From Corynespora cassiicola (Eukaryota; Ascomycota; Dothideomycetes; Pleosporales; Corynesporascaceae), in NCBI GenBank assembly GCA_022059125.1, contig JAEUWY010000001.1:5580001-5644000 (forward strand): 64,000 nucleotides of DNA. The letters run 5' to 3'. Below, in pieces: positions 11,185 through 21,027 of the stretch. The notes beneath the pieces were generated by a model. It ran no database searches. It was not told where the DNA came from and saw only the letters and a list, made by a program, of their open reading frames with translations. The first letter of the stretch is position 1, and every line of letters starts with the position of its first letter. The position numbers and the translations under genes are program-made.

Positions 11185-11512
11185 ACGGGATTGTATTTCG
11201 AAGAAACGAAGAAAGGTCGCGGGGCAACTCCGCGTCTTTGCTTTTCAGGGCCAGAATCAAGAAGAAAAAAGGAGAAGAAAAAGGAGATTCCGTGTTGTGC
11301 GAAGAAATACTCTCAATTTTCGGCTATCACCATGGGACAGCACGATGTAGCGCCCGCTCCCACCTCGAAAATCCCTTATGAAGACGAAATGACACTTTGT
11401 AAAAGCTGAAGATTCTATTCACAATGGCATGTAGCCATAATAAAATGCTATATTCCTTTCCAACCTGGTGATTCCGTACAAGCCATATTGTGATGACCTC
11501 ATCAAAGTTTGC

Positions 11513-12325
11513 TCACTTTTGTCTCCATGTGCCAAGTTCGGGTAAATGCCTTACAAATATGTGTTCAGTCTCTATCTTTCTTCGCTGAATATGTAATTTG
11601 CAACGCCTTTTTCTTGCAGGAAAGATTCTTTCCCATTTAGTAAAAGAGGAAAGCTTGCAAAGTCGACGGCATTCTGAGCACAGTAGATAACCCGGGTTGT
11701 CATTGGGGTCAAATCCCGGTTCCGCGTCCGCAGCCTGTTCGAATTCCATGTCGAATACACACTGGCGCAAGTACGGTGATTTAAGCCTTTCCTGGGGGTA
11801 GAACAGATTAACAGGTCCCTCCCCCCTGCAATAGCCACAGTGTAACCGCTTTACACCGCACCCAACATAGTAGCGTGGTTCCGTGATGGCACTAGCCACG
11901 AATTCATCCCAGCTGAGATCGTCGAGATATCCGAGAATAGCAGCATAAGGGGCGTCCTTAGGCGAGCATAACCAAAGGAACCGTGAACCTGCCGCTCGGA
12001 GGCAAAGTGCATTGTCCCACCGTAGATACTCGGCTATCCGCATTATGATTTCATTTGGCAACTTGTAGAACCCGCGCTGGTAATTTTCACTTCGCCGCCT
12101 GGCAGCGACCTCCCTTTTGTGTTTGCGTGTCGATACCTCTTGTGTATATAGCCTTTGACACATATATTTTTTGATTTTCTTGCATTTCGAGTATTGGGGT
12201 TTGGCGTTGGAAGGTTTGGCGCTGGAAGATTTCGCAAGGGATGGTATTGAGTGAGAGGACATGGAGCCAGCCACAGTTGTTGTCAAGGCTGCCAGGGTTA
12301 TCATTATGTCCGAGATTGTGTCCAC
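11513..12325 (-). CDS. F-box domain protein with Cys-rich C-terminal half
   Basis: Uninterrupted 270-aa frame. An F-box-like motif lies near residues 92-130 (YKLPNEIIMRIAEYL followed by a conserved Leu-rich/Cys segment and SRFLWLC), which would bind Skp1 in an SCF ubiquitin ligase. The C-terminal half has clustered cysteines (CGVKRLHCGYC and CSECRRLC) that could bind zinc. The N-terminal 60 residues are low-complexity, with a short SSSAKPSNAKP repeat and basic tracts; translation may start at Met-22 instead. Substrate unknown. No linked partner gene. Confidence 0.65.
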   Translation of the reverse strand: MDTISDIMITLAALTTTVAGSMSSHSIPSLAKSSSAKPSNAKPQYSKCKKIKKYMCQRLYTQEVSTRKHKREVAARRRSENYQRGFYKLPNEIIMRIAEYLRWDNALCLRAAGSRFLWLCSPKDAPYAAILGYLDDLSWDEFVASAITEPRYYVGCGVKRLHCGYCRGEGPVNLFYPQERLKSPYLRQCVFDMEFEQAADAEPGFDPNDNPGYLLCSECRRLCKLSSFTKWERIFPARKRRCKLHIQRRKIETEHIFVRHLPELGTWRQK

Positions 12326-14268
12326 TACAGTTCAGTATGGAGACTTCGTGGCGATGTTTTTGAGGGAATGATGATAGTCGAAGACGCCCTTCGTATATAA
12401 TAAAATGAGAGATATTGTTGAGTTTTTTCAAACTTTGAGTGCCCACCAACACGTTTTGGCGCTCTTCGCTGAGAGATTGGGGCTATGAACCATGGTACTC
12501 AATTTTGCTGCCCTCTTGGCGAACAATTGTAGGTTCCTCACACACAAAATCCTCCACATCAAGCCGGCCTATATCTCTTGAAATAGTCATGGTGTGATTT
12601 AGACAAGCTTTTACCAATATCATATTACAGCTTTCATCGAGAAGTCAGCTTGATATGTCTTGAATATATATATGTGTATCCTTCTTGTCTCATTTCAATC
12701 CCAAGATTCTTCTTCAACCAGGGTATTCTGCCTCACCTTATCCATGTTATCTTCACCTAAAGCCCCACTTTCACAGTGAGCCTTGGACTCGCGAATATCT
12801 GGCCCACTCTTGAGATTTTTACTGAGTACTTCCCAACTATTTGGGAAGATTCAAGCCATGTGTTTTTATTTAGTACTCAGGACTACTGATCCCGAGGTGC
12901 CATCCAATCACTCTTTAATATTGATATGCAAATACATGAACCGTATACCGTCTTCAACTTGAAAATTCGTATACGCTCTTTTGACAATCAGTCGGAGAGA
13001 TATGGAGCCGACAGATTTGACAAGTCCATCTGAAACGCCGAGTCTGGCCGAGGACTTGCGAGCACCTGTTTCAACAAGGAGTGACACAAACCATCTTAGG
13101 TTGGACCTCATGCGCCAAAATCACATGTATTTCTATACTGCGCTCTATACCTTTCGAACAAGGGACTTCACGAGGATGGAGAGGTTAAACAATACGAGAA
13201 TGAAGAAGCGATATGCTCTCCCACCACGAGCATCACCAGATACTGCACCTGTGCTTGACTACATTTGGTAGCGCCCGTATTCTACCATAAATAGTATTTT
13301 TAGACCTTGATTTCTCTCCAAATTATTGCGCCATAAAACAGAAACATCAAATTGGGCAGCGCCTTGAAGCGCTTGACATTGAGTGCCGATGACATCGGCT
13401 TTATCGAAGCCCATCCGGAAGCCGACGTAAAACGTCCAGAAACGAAACCAAGCATCAGGAGGCATTCCGTTCTTTGAAAGGGCCTGCTGCCAACTGTCGT
13501 GCCTGTCTCGGAGTCTCGCGGCTTAATGCTGGGCTGGTGTTTCGCGTCAACTAGAGATGGCAGCGGCACTCCTAAGCATTGGACAAGATGGCTAAGAGAT
13601 ATTTTAGCTACAGCATGAACGCTCCCCAGATCATACAGGCCAATCACAGCTCATGTGTTTGGCTTGTCAAGCTGGGCCAAGCCAATGCAGATCTATGCCA
13701 TCGTTTCACCACTCATCTGGAACATCCCCGCCAAGGCACACGTGGTGCGTGCGCACGATTTGCTTGTGTCCGGCAGTCTACCCCACCGGGGTAAATACAT
13801 TGCAAAGTGGTTCTTGTCCATGCCTTGAACAACCGCCTAGACGAGAAAGGCTACCAAATGGTTCGTGTCTGCCCCGAGTCACCCACGCCAAGGCCATGCC
13901 CGACCGAGGCTCCCGTCTATCTGGTCACCTCGCCGCCAAGGGCACAGACACACGCCCAAAGGCTGCTGTTTATGCTTCTAGATTGGGGTTCAAGAGGCTG
14001 AGGATACCGTGGGGACTCGGCCTCTTTGCCCTGGAGCTGAGTATCACGGCGAGAATTAGGATCTGATATAAAGGCGAGCATCTTCGCCTCTGTCACAACT
14101 CATCTCATCAGCATCTCATTCCATCTCTTCTTCCATTTCCTGCGTCGCTTCCTTCTTTCTGTCCCCGGTTGGATACTTTGAAAATTGTCTGGGTACATTT
14201 GCTCCATCTTTTCTCTTTTACTCTTTTCGCCTCAACTTCCCACTCCTTGTCAACAGCTCGTCTTCAAG
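12326..14268. other. Intergenic, 1.9 kb, promoter of repeat precursor
   Basis: No gene recognised. Frames of up to 137 codons on either strand are overlapping, lack motifs and look like chance. A TATA box (TATAAAG) is at 14067-14073, 196 nt before the ATG at 14269, and the intervening leader (14100-14260) is strongly pyrimidine-rich, as in highly expressed fungal genes. Confidence 0.5.
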
Positions 14269-16103
14269 ATGCGTGCCTCTACTGTGGCGGCCATCCTGGC
14301 CTTCACTTCGGGAATGACCGTCAATGCCGCTCCCGTGAACGTCGGAGAGGCTCTTTCCGGAGCCTTTGAAGATCTGTATGTCTCGAATTTTCGTGTAATC
14401 TAATGAGATATCAAATACTGACACCAAACGATAGCGGCAAACAAGCAGGAGATGTCTTCAAGAAGGGCGCCGAGTCCACCAAGGACGCCGTTGTCGACGC
14501 CGTCACTGTCGAAACTCCTGCCGAGGAGGTTGCGAAGAGGGCTCCTCAGGTCGATGATGCGCAATGCACCAGCCTTGGGATGATCCAGAGCCGCCCTTCG
14601 CGGAATGGGAAGCGCGATCCCCAAGAACTACCTGGTGTAGACCCCCTTGGTCAGCCTCAAGTGGTTGACGACGGCACCACGCCCGAGCAAGCATCGTGCA
14701 TTTTCAGAGGATTCCGCTTTCCGAGTCAGATTAACTCGAAGCGGGAGGCTCAGAGCATCATCCCCGATGACGCAGAGTGCGCCAGCCTTGGAATGATCCA
14801 AACCCGTACTTCAAAGCGTGATCCCCAAGAACCAATAGACTCTTTTGGTCAGCCTCAAATCATACCAAGCAACCTCACTCCTCAGGAGAGTTTATGCATT
14901 CGCAGAGGATTCCGCCGCCCTGAACAGATTACGACCAAGCGAGATGCCCAAGGCACAGATCCCCTGGGCATGCCCCTCGTCACGGGCGAAGTTGACCCCA
15001 ATGAAGTGAGGCGCATCTTTGGCGACAACGACGAGTCCCGCTCGCAGAATGCAAAGAGGGAGCCCCAGCGCGACTTCGACGTCCGAGAGGGAGGCCGGGC
15101 GCTGGGAATCTGCCAGGCCGGCATCGACTCGCCCTGCAACAATGTGCAACCTCCGTCTGAGCAGTTTGATCTTTCCCAAATCACCCCTCTTACGGATGAA
15201 GAAGTGCAAGCCGCAGGTCTGCCCCAGAAGCGCGACCCTCAATCTCCATCTGAGCAGGCTGACATTTCCGAATTCTCCCCTATTACGGATGAAGAATGGA
15301 AAGCTGCGGGTCTGCCCCGAAAGCGCGATCCTCAAGCCGGCATCTGCATGGTGGGCGTTGACTCTCCCTGCAATGGTCCGTTGTCTGACGCCGACCCCAC
15401 CAACGACCACCTCGCCGGAACTCCACGCCAGAGGAATAGACGTGTCAGGATATCCCAGCGTGCCCTCGAGACCAGAGACAATGCTGCTGAGTTCCAGAAG
15501 CACGAGGCTCAGAGTGGATCTCCACCTCCCACCCCTGATGACGACGAGATCACCATACAGCCAGTATTAATGGACACCTTCACAGAGAAGACCAAGCGGG
15601 ACGCTCAGCCTCAGCCTCAGCGTCTCAGTCGCCCTCTCCCTAGCACTCCCTCTAGCAATGAGGAGACTGTTGGCGGTGTCTGTGACATCGGATCTGGGGG
15701 ACCCTGCAATGGGGAACCGTTTAACAATGGCCTTCTGCAAGCCCGAGTAAATGAAAAGCGGGAGCCTCAGCCTCAGCCTCAGTCTCAGCGTCTCACTCGC
15801 CCTCTTCCTAGCACTCCCTCTAGCAATAGGCAGAGAGTCGGCGGTGTCTGTGCGGTGGGATTCGGAGGACCCTGCAATGGGAATGAACCGGACACTGGCC
15901 TCCTGCAAGCCCGAGCGAACGAAAAGCGGGAGCCTCAGCCTCAACGTGAGCGTCAGCGTCTCCCTCTCACTCCCCCTAGCGACGAGGAGTCTGGGGCCGG
16001 TGTCTGTGCGGTCGGATTTGGGGGACCCTGCAATGGGAATGAACCGTTTAACAATGGCCTCCTGCAAGCCCGAAGCGGGGTGCTCCGGGCATTTGTTGCA
16101 TAG
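14269..16103 (+). CDS. Secreted Kex2-processed repeat precursor (KEP-type), 591 aa
   Basis: Two exons, 14269-14375 and 14435-16103; the 59-nt intron has GTATGT, CTGAC and ATAG signals. Signal peptide at residues 1-20 (cleavage after VNA), then a pro-region to about residue 71. The rest is a string of units separated by Lys-Arg. All eleven such sites are followed by a tripeptide of the form [A/D/E]-[P/A]-Q (APQ, DPQ, EAQ, DAQ, EPQ), the pattern expected for Kex2 cleavage then trimming by an X-Pro/X-Ala dipeptidyl peptidase. Unit types: CxSLGMIQ (two), CI.RGFR.P (two), and G[IV]C-x7-C peptides with SPCN or GGPCN ends (five), plus Cys-free spacers. Established: this architecture defines alpha-type pheromone precursors and KEP/dikaritin RiPP precursors. 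It matches neither by core sequence as far as I know. No UstY-like DUF3328 protein or tyrosinase is nearby. Confidence 0.85.
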
Positions 16104-16340
16104 AGGCGGTTGATTCTCCCTGCAAAATCCCTCTGGCTGATGGTGGTCATGCCAGCAGCGTCGAAACTGGAACTATAACAAAAGACAAGCCATTGAATGG
16201 CCACGATGGTCTTATGGGCGGTTCTTTTATTTCTTCAACTTTTTTTCAAACCTTTTCACACCTTTTTCACTTCTTCAACCCTCTTCTTCCACCATTTTTT
16301 TTCCAGCCATTTCTTCACTTCTTCAACTCCTCTTCTTAGA
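16073..16340 (+). pseudogene. Out-of-frame extra repeat unit of the precursor
   Basis: Overlapping the end of the precursor in the +2 frame, AAG CGG (Lys-Arg) at 16073 starts GAPGICCIEAVDSPCK, which has the same IC...VDSPC core as in-frame units. The real frame stops at 16101-16103 inside it. Compared with the preceding unit, the DNA before this site lacks about 10 nt (the stretch that codes ANE in the neighbour), which explains the shift. The +2 frame stays open to about 16340, into low-complexity pyrimidine-rich sequence, so the original C-terminus is uncertain. Confidence 0.6.
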
Positions 16341-16579
16341 GGTCTTTCGTCACTTGATGACCTTCACGCCTTCAACATTCTCACCTTCTTCTCCATCTCC
16401 AACTCTTCTCTTCTTCAAAACCCCCCCTTTTTTTTCTTCCAAAACCTTTTTCATCTTCATTCATCCTCTCTACCCTACACCATGACATTTACCATCCCTC
16501 CACCTCCTCTCATTTTCTCTACTCTCAGCATTCCAGGCGTCTAGCATGACCATCACGACTTGTGGGATTTCTTCATTGA

Positions 16580-16671
16580 GCGTTTCATTCAGCACTGTGT
16601 GCTGCTTTTCTCTCTTCCTTTTCCTGAGGTTCTGCATTGTCCGGCATTGAAGCGTTTCATTCAGCACTGTG
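16580..16671. repeat. 20-bp perfect direct repeat, 72 bp apart
   Basis: GCGTTTCATTCAGCACTGTG occurs at 16580-16599 and 16652-16671, with weaker similarity continuing on the right into pyrimidine-rich sequence. A local duplication in the 3' flank of the repeat precursor. Confidence 0.75.
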
Positions 16672-16798
16672 CTCTTTTGTCTTTCCTCCTTTTTTGGCTT
16701 GTCCAGCGATTCAGCGAGGCGTTGGGGTGAGCATAGGTCTAGAACGACAAAGATAGAAAAAAAAATCAGAAAATCATGCCCAAAAGCTTTTTTGGCCA

Positions 16799-16820
16799 TT
16801 TTTTTTTTTAAAAAAAAAAA
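16799..16820. repeat. T11A11 palindrome
   Basis: Eleven T followed directly by eleven A, a perfect 22-bp palindrome between two convergent genes. Could be a bidirectional 3'-end or nucleosome-excluding element. Homopolymer lengths may be assembly-sensitive. Confidence 0.7.
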
Positions 16821-17606
16821 GACAAACATCATATGGAAGTGATGCATTTTGTGACAAACCGTGTGCTACTTGACTTTTCAAGGCAGAGTATTATGGTTAT
16901 GGTTTGTGACGGGCGATCGAAAATGTTGAGGAGCTTGAATTAAAGGGCATTGGAGTGTGCATTTCCGATATTATGTTAGGGTTTTTTCGACAGATTATCA
17001 ACGCCACGAGGTTTTTCAATGGTTTTTTTTTCTTGTGGGAAATGTGTTGCTCTGTTGTGCATCTGTACACATTCGTACAGTATAGCCGTTTCACACTCTT
17101 TTTCTCGGAGAACAATGTCCGCCACCCCATCATTACACCACAACCGTCCCTCCCTCAGTAATTTCCATCAAGCAAAAGCCTAGTCAGTCATATGGCCAAT
17201 TTAAACACCAGGGAATGATCCAAGAATACTACCAGTTGTAGATGACAAGTCTGGCATCGTTTGCTTCTCTCAAGGCGACAGTACCACATCTCACCATCTG
17301 AAAATGCTGCATGCTAAAACATATACATCACTCCCTCACCCACACCAAATCTCCCCACACGAATGCAATCAAACCACACCAACCCCGCCTAAATTTTTCC
17401 GAAGAAAATAAAAAAAGAAGTACCAGCTATATAGACGAACAGAGGGACTTCGAAACCCCAAAACGCCCACCCGAAAAGAAGAACGGGTTCGGTGGATTAA
17501 TGCGCAAAGAAGAAATAAAAAAACGCCAATCGTCATGCCATCGTCACCAACGGAAAAACAAAAGACTCCGTCTATCAACACATACACAAGACATGCAACC
17601 CCTCCC

Positions 17607-20183
17607 TCACTCCACCTTCTCCCCCCCCTCAATCACAAGATCGACCTGCTTGACCGGATGCAAAAGCACGCCCGGAAGACACATCCTTCCCTCCCCCTCC
17701 ACCTCCTCCCTCTCGCCGCCATCATTATCCACCTTGTACCCGAGCCACCTCTTCCACAGATTCGGCGCGAACCCGGCATGATAATACCACGTGGTGCCCA
17801 AGAAATTGTGCTGGCGTTCATCGCTGAAGACGCTCAATCGGGCGCCGCCACTCGCGCCGTTGCGGCCATTGTTGAAGATGGCGGCGAGGTACTGCACGGG
17901 CCACTTGCGGTCTATGAAGACGGGGTGGGGGGCGAAGACGGCCTTGAGGCCGTGGTGCAGGGCCGCGCTCGCGGGCCACATTTCCGAGAACATGGTGTGG
18001 CGGTGCAGGGCCTGTTCTCTGTGCATGGTCTCTAGGAGGCGGCGGGAGAGGCGGCCTGACGTGTTGATTGCGGTGCGGCGGGGCGGAAGGCCCTGGGTGG
18101 TGTTGTAGCCGGTAACATCATTGTTCAGGATCCAGTTTGTGTGGTCGGGATCGAACAGGGGGTTGAAGACGATCAAATCCGCCGGCTCGCCGACGCCCCA
18201 AGCGTAGTTGTCCTCTGCGAGCGTGGTGGGCGGCTTGACGGCGTCGTCGATTTCAATGTCTGGGTAGTCTTGCGGGAGCAGGGGGCCCCAGATGGGCTTC
18301 TCTGGCTTCTGCGTCTCGGGCTCGGGCATGTGCGGGTTAGGCGGGAGGTGTGACGACCACGTGTTTGCCTTTGAGTTTGTGCCGTGCTCCGTCTGGACGC
18401 GCACCATTTGGCGGAAATCCTCCCAGGAGCCGTGGACGGCGGGGACGTAGAAGCGGGCGTTGCGCTCCCAGAGGCCCTTTCGGGGCTGCTGCTCGGCCCA
18501 CTTGGACACTTGGTTGAAGAGGTGGTAGTAGTGACCCGTGTACCGCACGTCCATCTCCCAGTGCCAGTAGTAGTCGAACTCGGGGTGCTGGTGCGCAAAG
18601 TACGTCACGGGCATGAAGGTCGAGCGGTACGCGCCGTGGACGGGGAGGCCGCGGTACATGGTCTCCTCGACGCCGCCGTAGATGAGGCCCATCTGGCGCT
18701 CCGACCAGAGGGTCCCCATGCCCTCGAACTCGGCGGGGAGCGAGTTCTTGAGCACCTCTTGGTAGACGCCCTCGTCGGCCCAGATTTGCTTGTTGTCGTC
18801 CTTGACGTGGATGAGAAAGTGGACCTGGTACTCGCCGCCCGACGCGATGCTGAGCTCCGAGATGAGAGCGCGGAGGGCCAGAATGTCTTCGTCGTCGTAC
18901 TGGTAGTCCCACCACGTCCGGATGAGGACCACGGTGCGGGGGAGGAGCTTGCTGTGCTTGGCCTTGGGTTGTTCCTTTACGGATGCTGCGGGCTTGTCCT
19001 CGGCCGTGGCGGTTTTGGCCTCGACCTCGACATCCCTCTTAGTCTTGCCATCCAGCTCGACAGATTCGGGCTTCTTCGTCTCTGTAGACTTTTCACCCTC
19101 AACCTTGCCCTCCGCCTTCTCCGCATCAGGCCCCTTGATCGCCATAGTCTGAAAAAAGTGATTCCGCCCCGCCTCCCCCATGGGCCTGAACCTCGCCTTA
19201 TTCTTCTCCAAGCACCTCTCGAGCACCTCGCCCCACCTGACGTTTCGAAAGTCGACCTCGGTGACATCCTTCCACACGCTCTCAGCGCCCTCGCGATCAC
19301 CCTCCATGCCCGCACCGGTGCCGCCCAGCTTCCTGCTGTACCCCATGCCGTACGGACCCAAGCGACCGAATCGCTCAAAGCACACGTCGTTGCGCAGGCC
19401 CAGCAGCTCGTAGCTGCCCAGCACGTTGTCCGGCATGCCCTTTGTGACACCGGGGTATGCTCTGAGGCCCGGGACGCGGACTTTCTGGGCGTCATCGAGG
19501 AAGCATTCTTCCACGGGGCCATACTCGTCCACGTACTCGAGGCTCTTGTACTTGGGATAAGGATCGAAGGGCACTGACTCGGGGATGCCTTTCTTCTCGT
19601 CTTTTCCTGTATCTCTCTTTTCCTTCAGACCCCCTTCTTTCTCGATGACAACCACATCCTCGACCCCATCCGGATCGATGTCCGCTTTCGTCGGATACTC
19701 AGCCACATTCTCCCTGCGCGCCACCAGCGTGCGAATCCCACCATGATACCGCTTCAAGAACGGAAAACTCTCCCACACAGGCTTGGGCGCGGGTCCACGG
19801 TGCAGCCCCAGCTCCGCACTGCGGATGCTGCTCCAACTCGCATGCGTGAGGAAGAAGACGAAGAGGAGTAGCGTGGAGCCGATGGCGAGGCCAAAATAGC
19901 GCGTAAAGGCTCGCGGGTTGCGGTACGAGTATGCGGACACGGCGGTGGTGGGGCGGTGGTGGTGGGAGCGCGAGCGCGAGCGTCGCCGCGGGGGATGCGT
20001 GTGGTGGATGTGTGTGTGTGCCGACGAGGCGCGGGAGCTGGCGGGTGAGGAGTCGGGGTACTCGGAGTCGTCGTCTGAGGAGGAGGAGGAGTAGGATTGT
20101 TTCTCTGGGTCGAGGGATGCGTCGTCGGCGGGGACTTTGGCGTATTTGCGCTTTGCGACTTGGAGGGGGCGGAAGCCGAGCAT
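17607..20183 (-). CDS. DUF3405 family type II membrane glycosyltransferase-like protein
   Basis: Single-exon 858-aa protein. A Ser/acidic and Arg/His-rich cytosolic tail (1-90) is followed by one transmembrane helix (about 96-113) and a large lumenal domain, the layout of a Golgi type II enzyme. The lumenal part matches the fungal DUF3405 family: WDYQYDDEDILALRALI, HFLIHVKDD, the WSERQMGLIYGG region, HPEFDYYWHWEMDVRYTGHYYHL (with an E-x-D that may be the metal/nucleotide-sugar site) and a C-terminal GTTWYYHAGFAPNLWKRWLG block. A Lys/Glu-rich low-complexity insert (about 360-410) lies inside. Function in this family is not established; a GT-A-like transferase acting in cell-wall or protein glycosylation is an inference. 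Confidence 0.85.
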   Translation of the reverse strand: MLGFRPLQVAKRKYAKVPADDASLDPEKQSYSSSSSDDDSEYPDSSPASSRASSAHTHIHHTHPPRRRSRSRSHHHRPTTAVSAYSYRNPRAFTRYFGLAIGSTLLLFVFFLTHASWSSIRSAELGLHRGPAPKPVWESFPFLKRYHGGIRTLVARRENVAEYPTKADIDPDGVEDVVVIEKEGGLKEKRDTGKDEKKGIPESVPFDPYPKYKSLEYVDEYGPVEECFLDDAQKVRVPGLRAYPGVTKGMPDNVLGSYELLGLRNDVCFERFGRLGPYGMGYSRKLGGTGAGMEGDREGAESVWKDVTEVDFRNVRWGEVLERCLEKNKARFRPMGEAGRNHFFQTMAIKGPDAEKAEGKVEGEKSTETKKPESVELDGKTKRDVEVEAKTATAEDKPAASVKEQPKAKHSKLLPRTVVLIRTWWDYQYDDEDILALRALISELSIASGGEYQVHFLIHVKDDNKQIWADEGVYQEVLKNSLPAEFEGMGTLWSERQMGLIYGGVEETMYRGLPVHGAYRSTFMPVTYFAHQHPEFDYYWHWEMDVRYTGHYYHLFNQVSKWAEQQPRKGLWERNARFYVPAVHGSWEDFRQMVRVQTEHGTNSKANTWSSHLPPNPHMPEPETQKPEKPIWGPLLPQDYPDIEIDDAVKPPTTLAEDNYAWGVGEPADLIVFNPLFDPDHTNWILNNDVTGYNTTQGLPPRRTAINTSGRLSRRLLETMHREQALHRHTMFSEMWPASAALHHGLKAVFAPHPVFIDRKWPVQYLAAIFNNGRNGASGGARLSVFSDERQHNFLGTTWYYHAGFAPNLWKRWLGYKVDNDGGEREEVEGEGRMCLPGVLLHPVKQVDLVIEGGEKVE

Positions 20184-21027
20184 GGCTGCTGGCTCGGCGA
20201 GATGGGTGCGCAGCTGCGGGGAGGGATTATCGCATGTGCGGTCAGTTTGAATCCTTGCAGGGTGTCACGTCGCGTCGTGTCGTGGTGTATCGTGTCGTCG
20301 TCGTCGTCGTCGTCGTCGTAGGGGGCGTTGGTGTCGTCGGAAATTCGTCGGTCGGTCGTGATGATATCTGGCCCGTGGCGGGACGTCGTGGCATGCAACG
20401 CAGTGGGACAGGAAAAAGGGGGTATCTCGCGGGACAGGCGCAAAGCACACACACACGACGCTCCCGCTGGCGATGGAGCTGGCGACGAGCAGAAAAAAAA
20501 AGATGCAATGGCAGACAGCGGAGCGGAGCTGAGCTCAAGTCGCCATTCGCCATCCAAGACGGACCGCCGAGCCCCAAACACGCGGCGCCGTTGTCCCAGC
20601 AGCGGTCCGCCAAGCCCACGTATAGGCGCCTCCTCACCGCCATCGCCACCATCACCACCATCACCATTGCAGAGACATGTGACGTTACCAGTGCTTGCAT
20701 TCTAGCGTCCTGCGTATGGACGCCTTCGTCCGCGCCATCTTCTGTCCACGGACGCACTCACCCACCTCCGAGCGAGACGTGATCAAGGTATACATTTACC
20801 CTACCTAGATCCAATCAAATCCAGATCCAAGTCCAATCCAAACCCCAGCTCTCCAGCCAACCCAACGCCATGCGCTAAAACGATTGATATAAAGCGACCG
20901 TGTCTCGTGAAGCATGGCTGCGAAACGCCTACACGAGGGGAAAAAACACACACACGGCGTCCGTTCTGGACTGCCGAGAAAAACCAAAACAGCAGAAACC
21001 GAAAAAAAAGAATCAAGAAGTCTTCTC
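20184..21027. other. Intergenic, promoter of DUF3405 gene
   Basis: Contains a (GTC)n microsatellite at 20294-20319 within the 5' flank of the minus-strand DUF3405 gene. The overlapping frames on both strands (up to 283 codons on +, antisense to the gene start) look like composition artefacts. No gene called. Confidence 0.5.
20294..20319. repeat. (GTC)n trinucleotide microsatellite
   Basis: About 8.7 uninterrupted GTC units, in the 5' flank of the DUF3405 gene about 110 bp upstream of its start codon. Confidence 0.85.

Larger units (their letters stand above)
16104..17606. other. Intergenic between convergent genes, pyrimidine-rich and repetitive
   Basis: 3' flank of the repeat precursor and of the DUF3405 gene. 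16225-16480 is a degenerate CTTCTTCAAC/TTTTTC-rich tract. No gene recognised in 16850-17600. Confidence 0.5.

Noticed and set aside
14269..16103. Classical dikaritin/ustiloxin-type RiPP cluster
   Set aside because: The precursor architecture fits, but no DUF3328 (UstY-like) oxidase, tyrosinase or other tailoring enzyme lies within reach; the FAD oxidoreductase at 9 kb is of another family and separated by an F-box gene.
18384..19577. 397-codon plus-strand frame opposite the DUF3405 gene
   Set aside because: Shadow of the GC-rich DUF3405 coding strand; no motifs.
19931..20782. 283-codon plus-strand frame near the DUF3405 5' end
   Set aside because: Gly/Arg/Val-rich translation of microsatellite and antisense sequence; no plausible protein.
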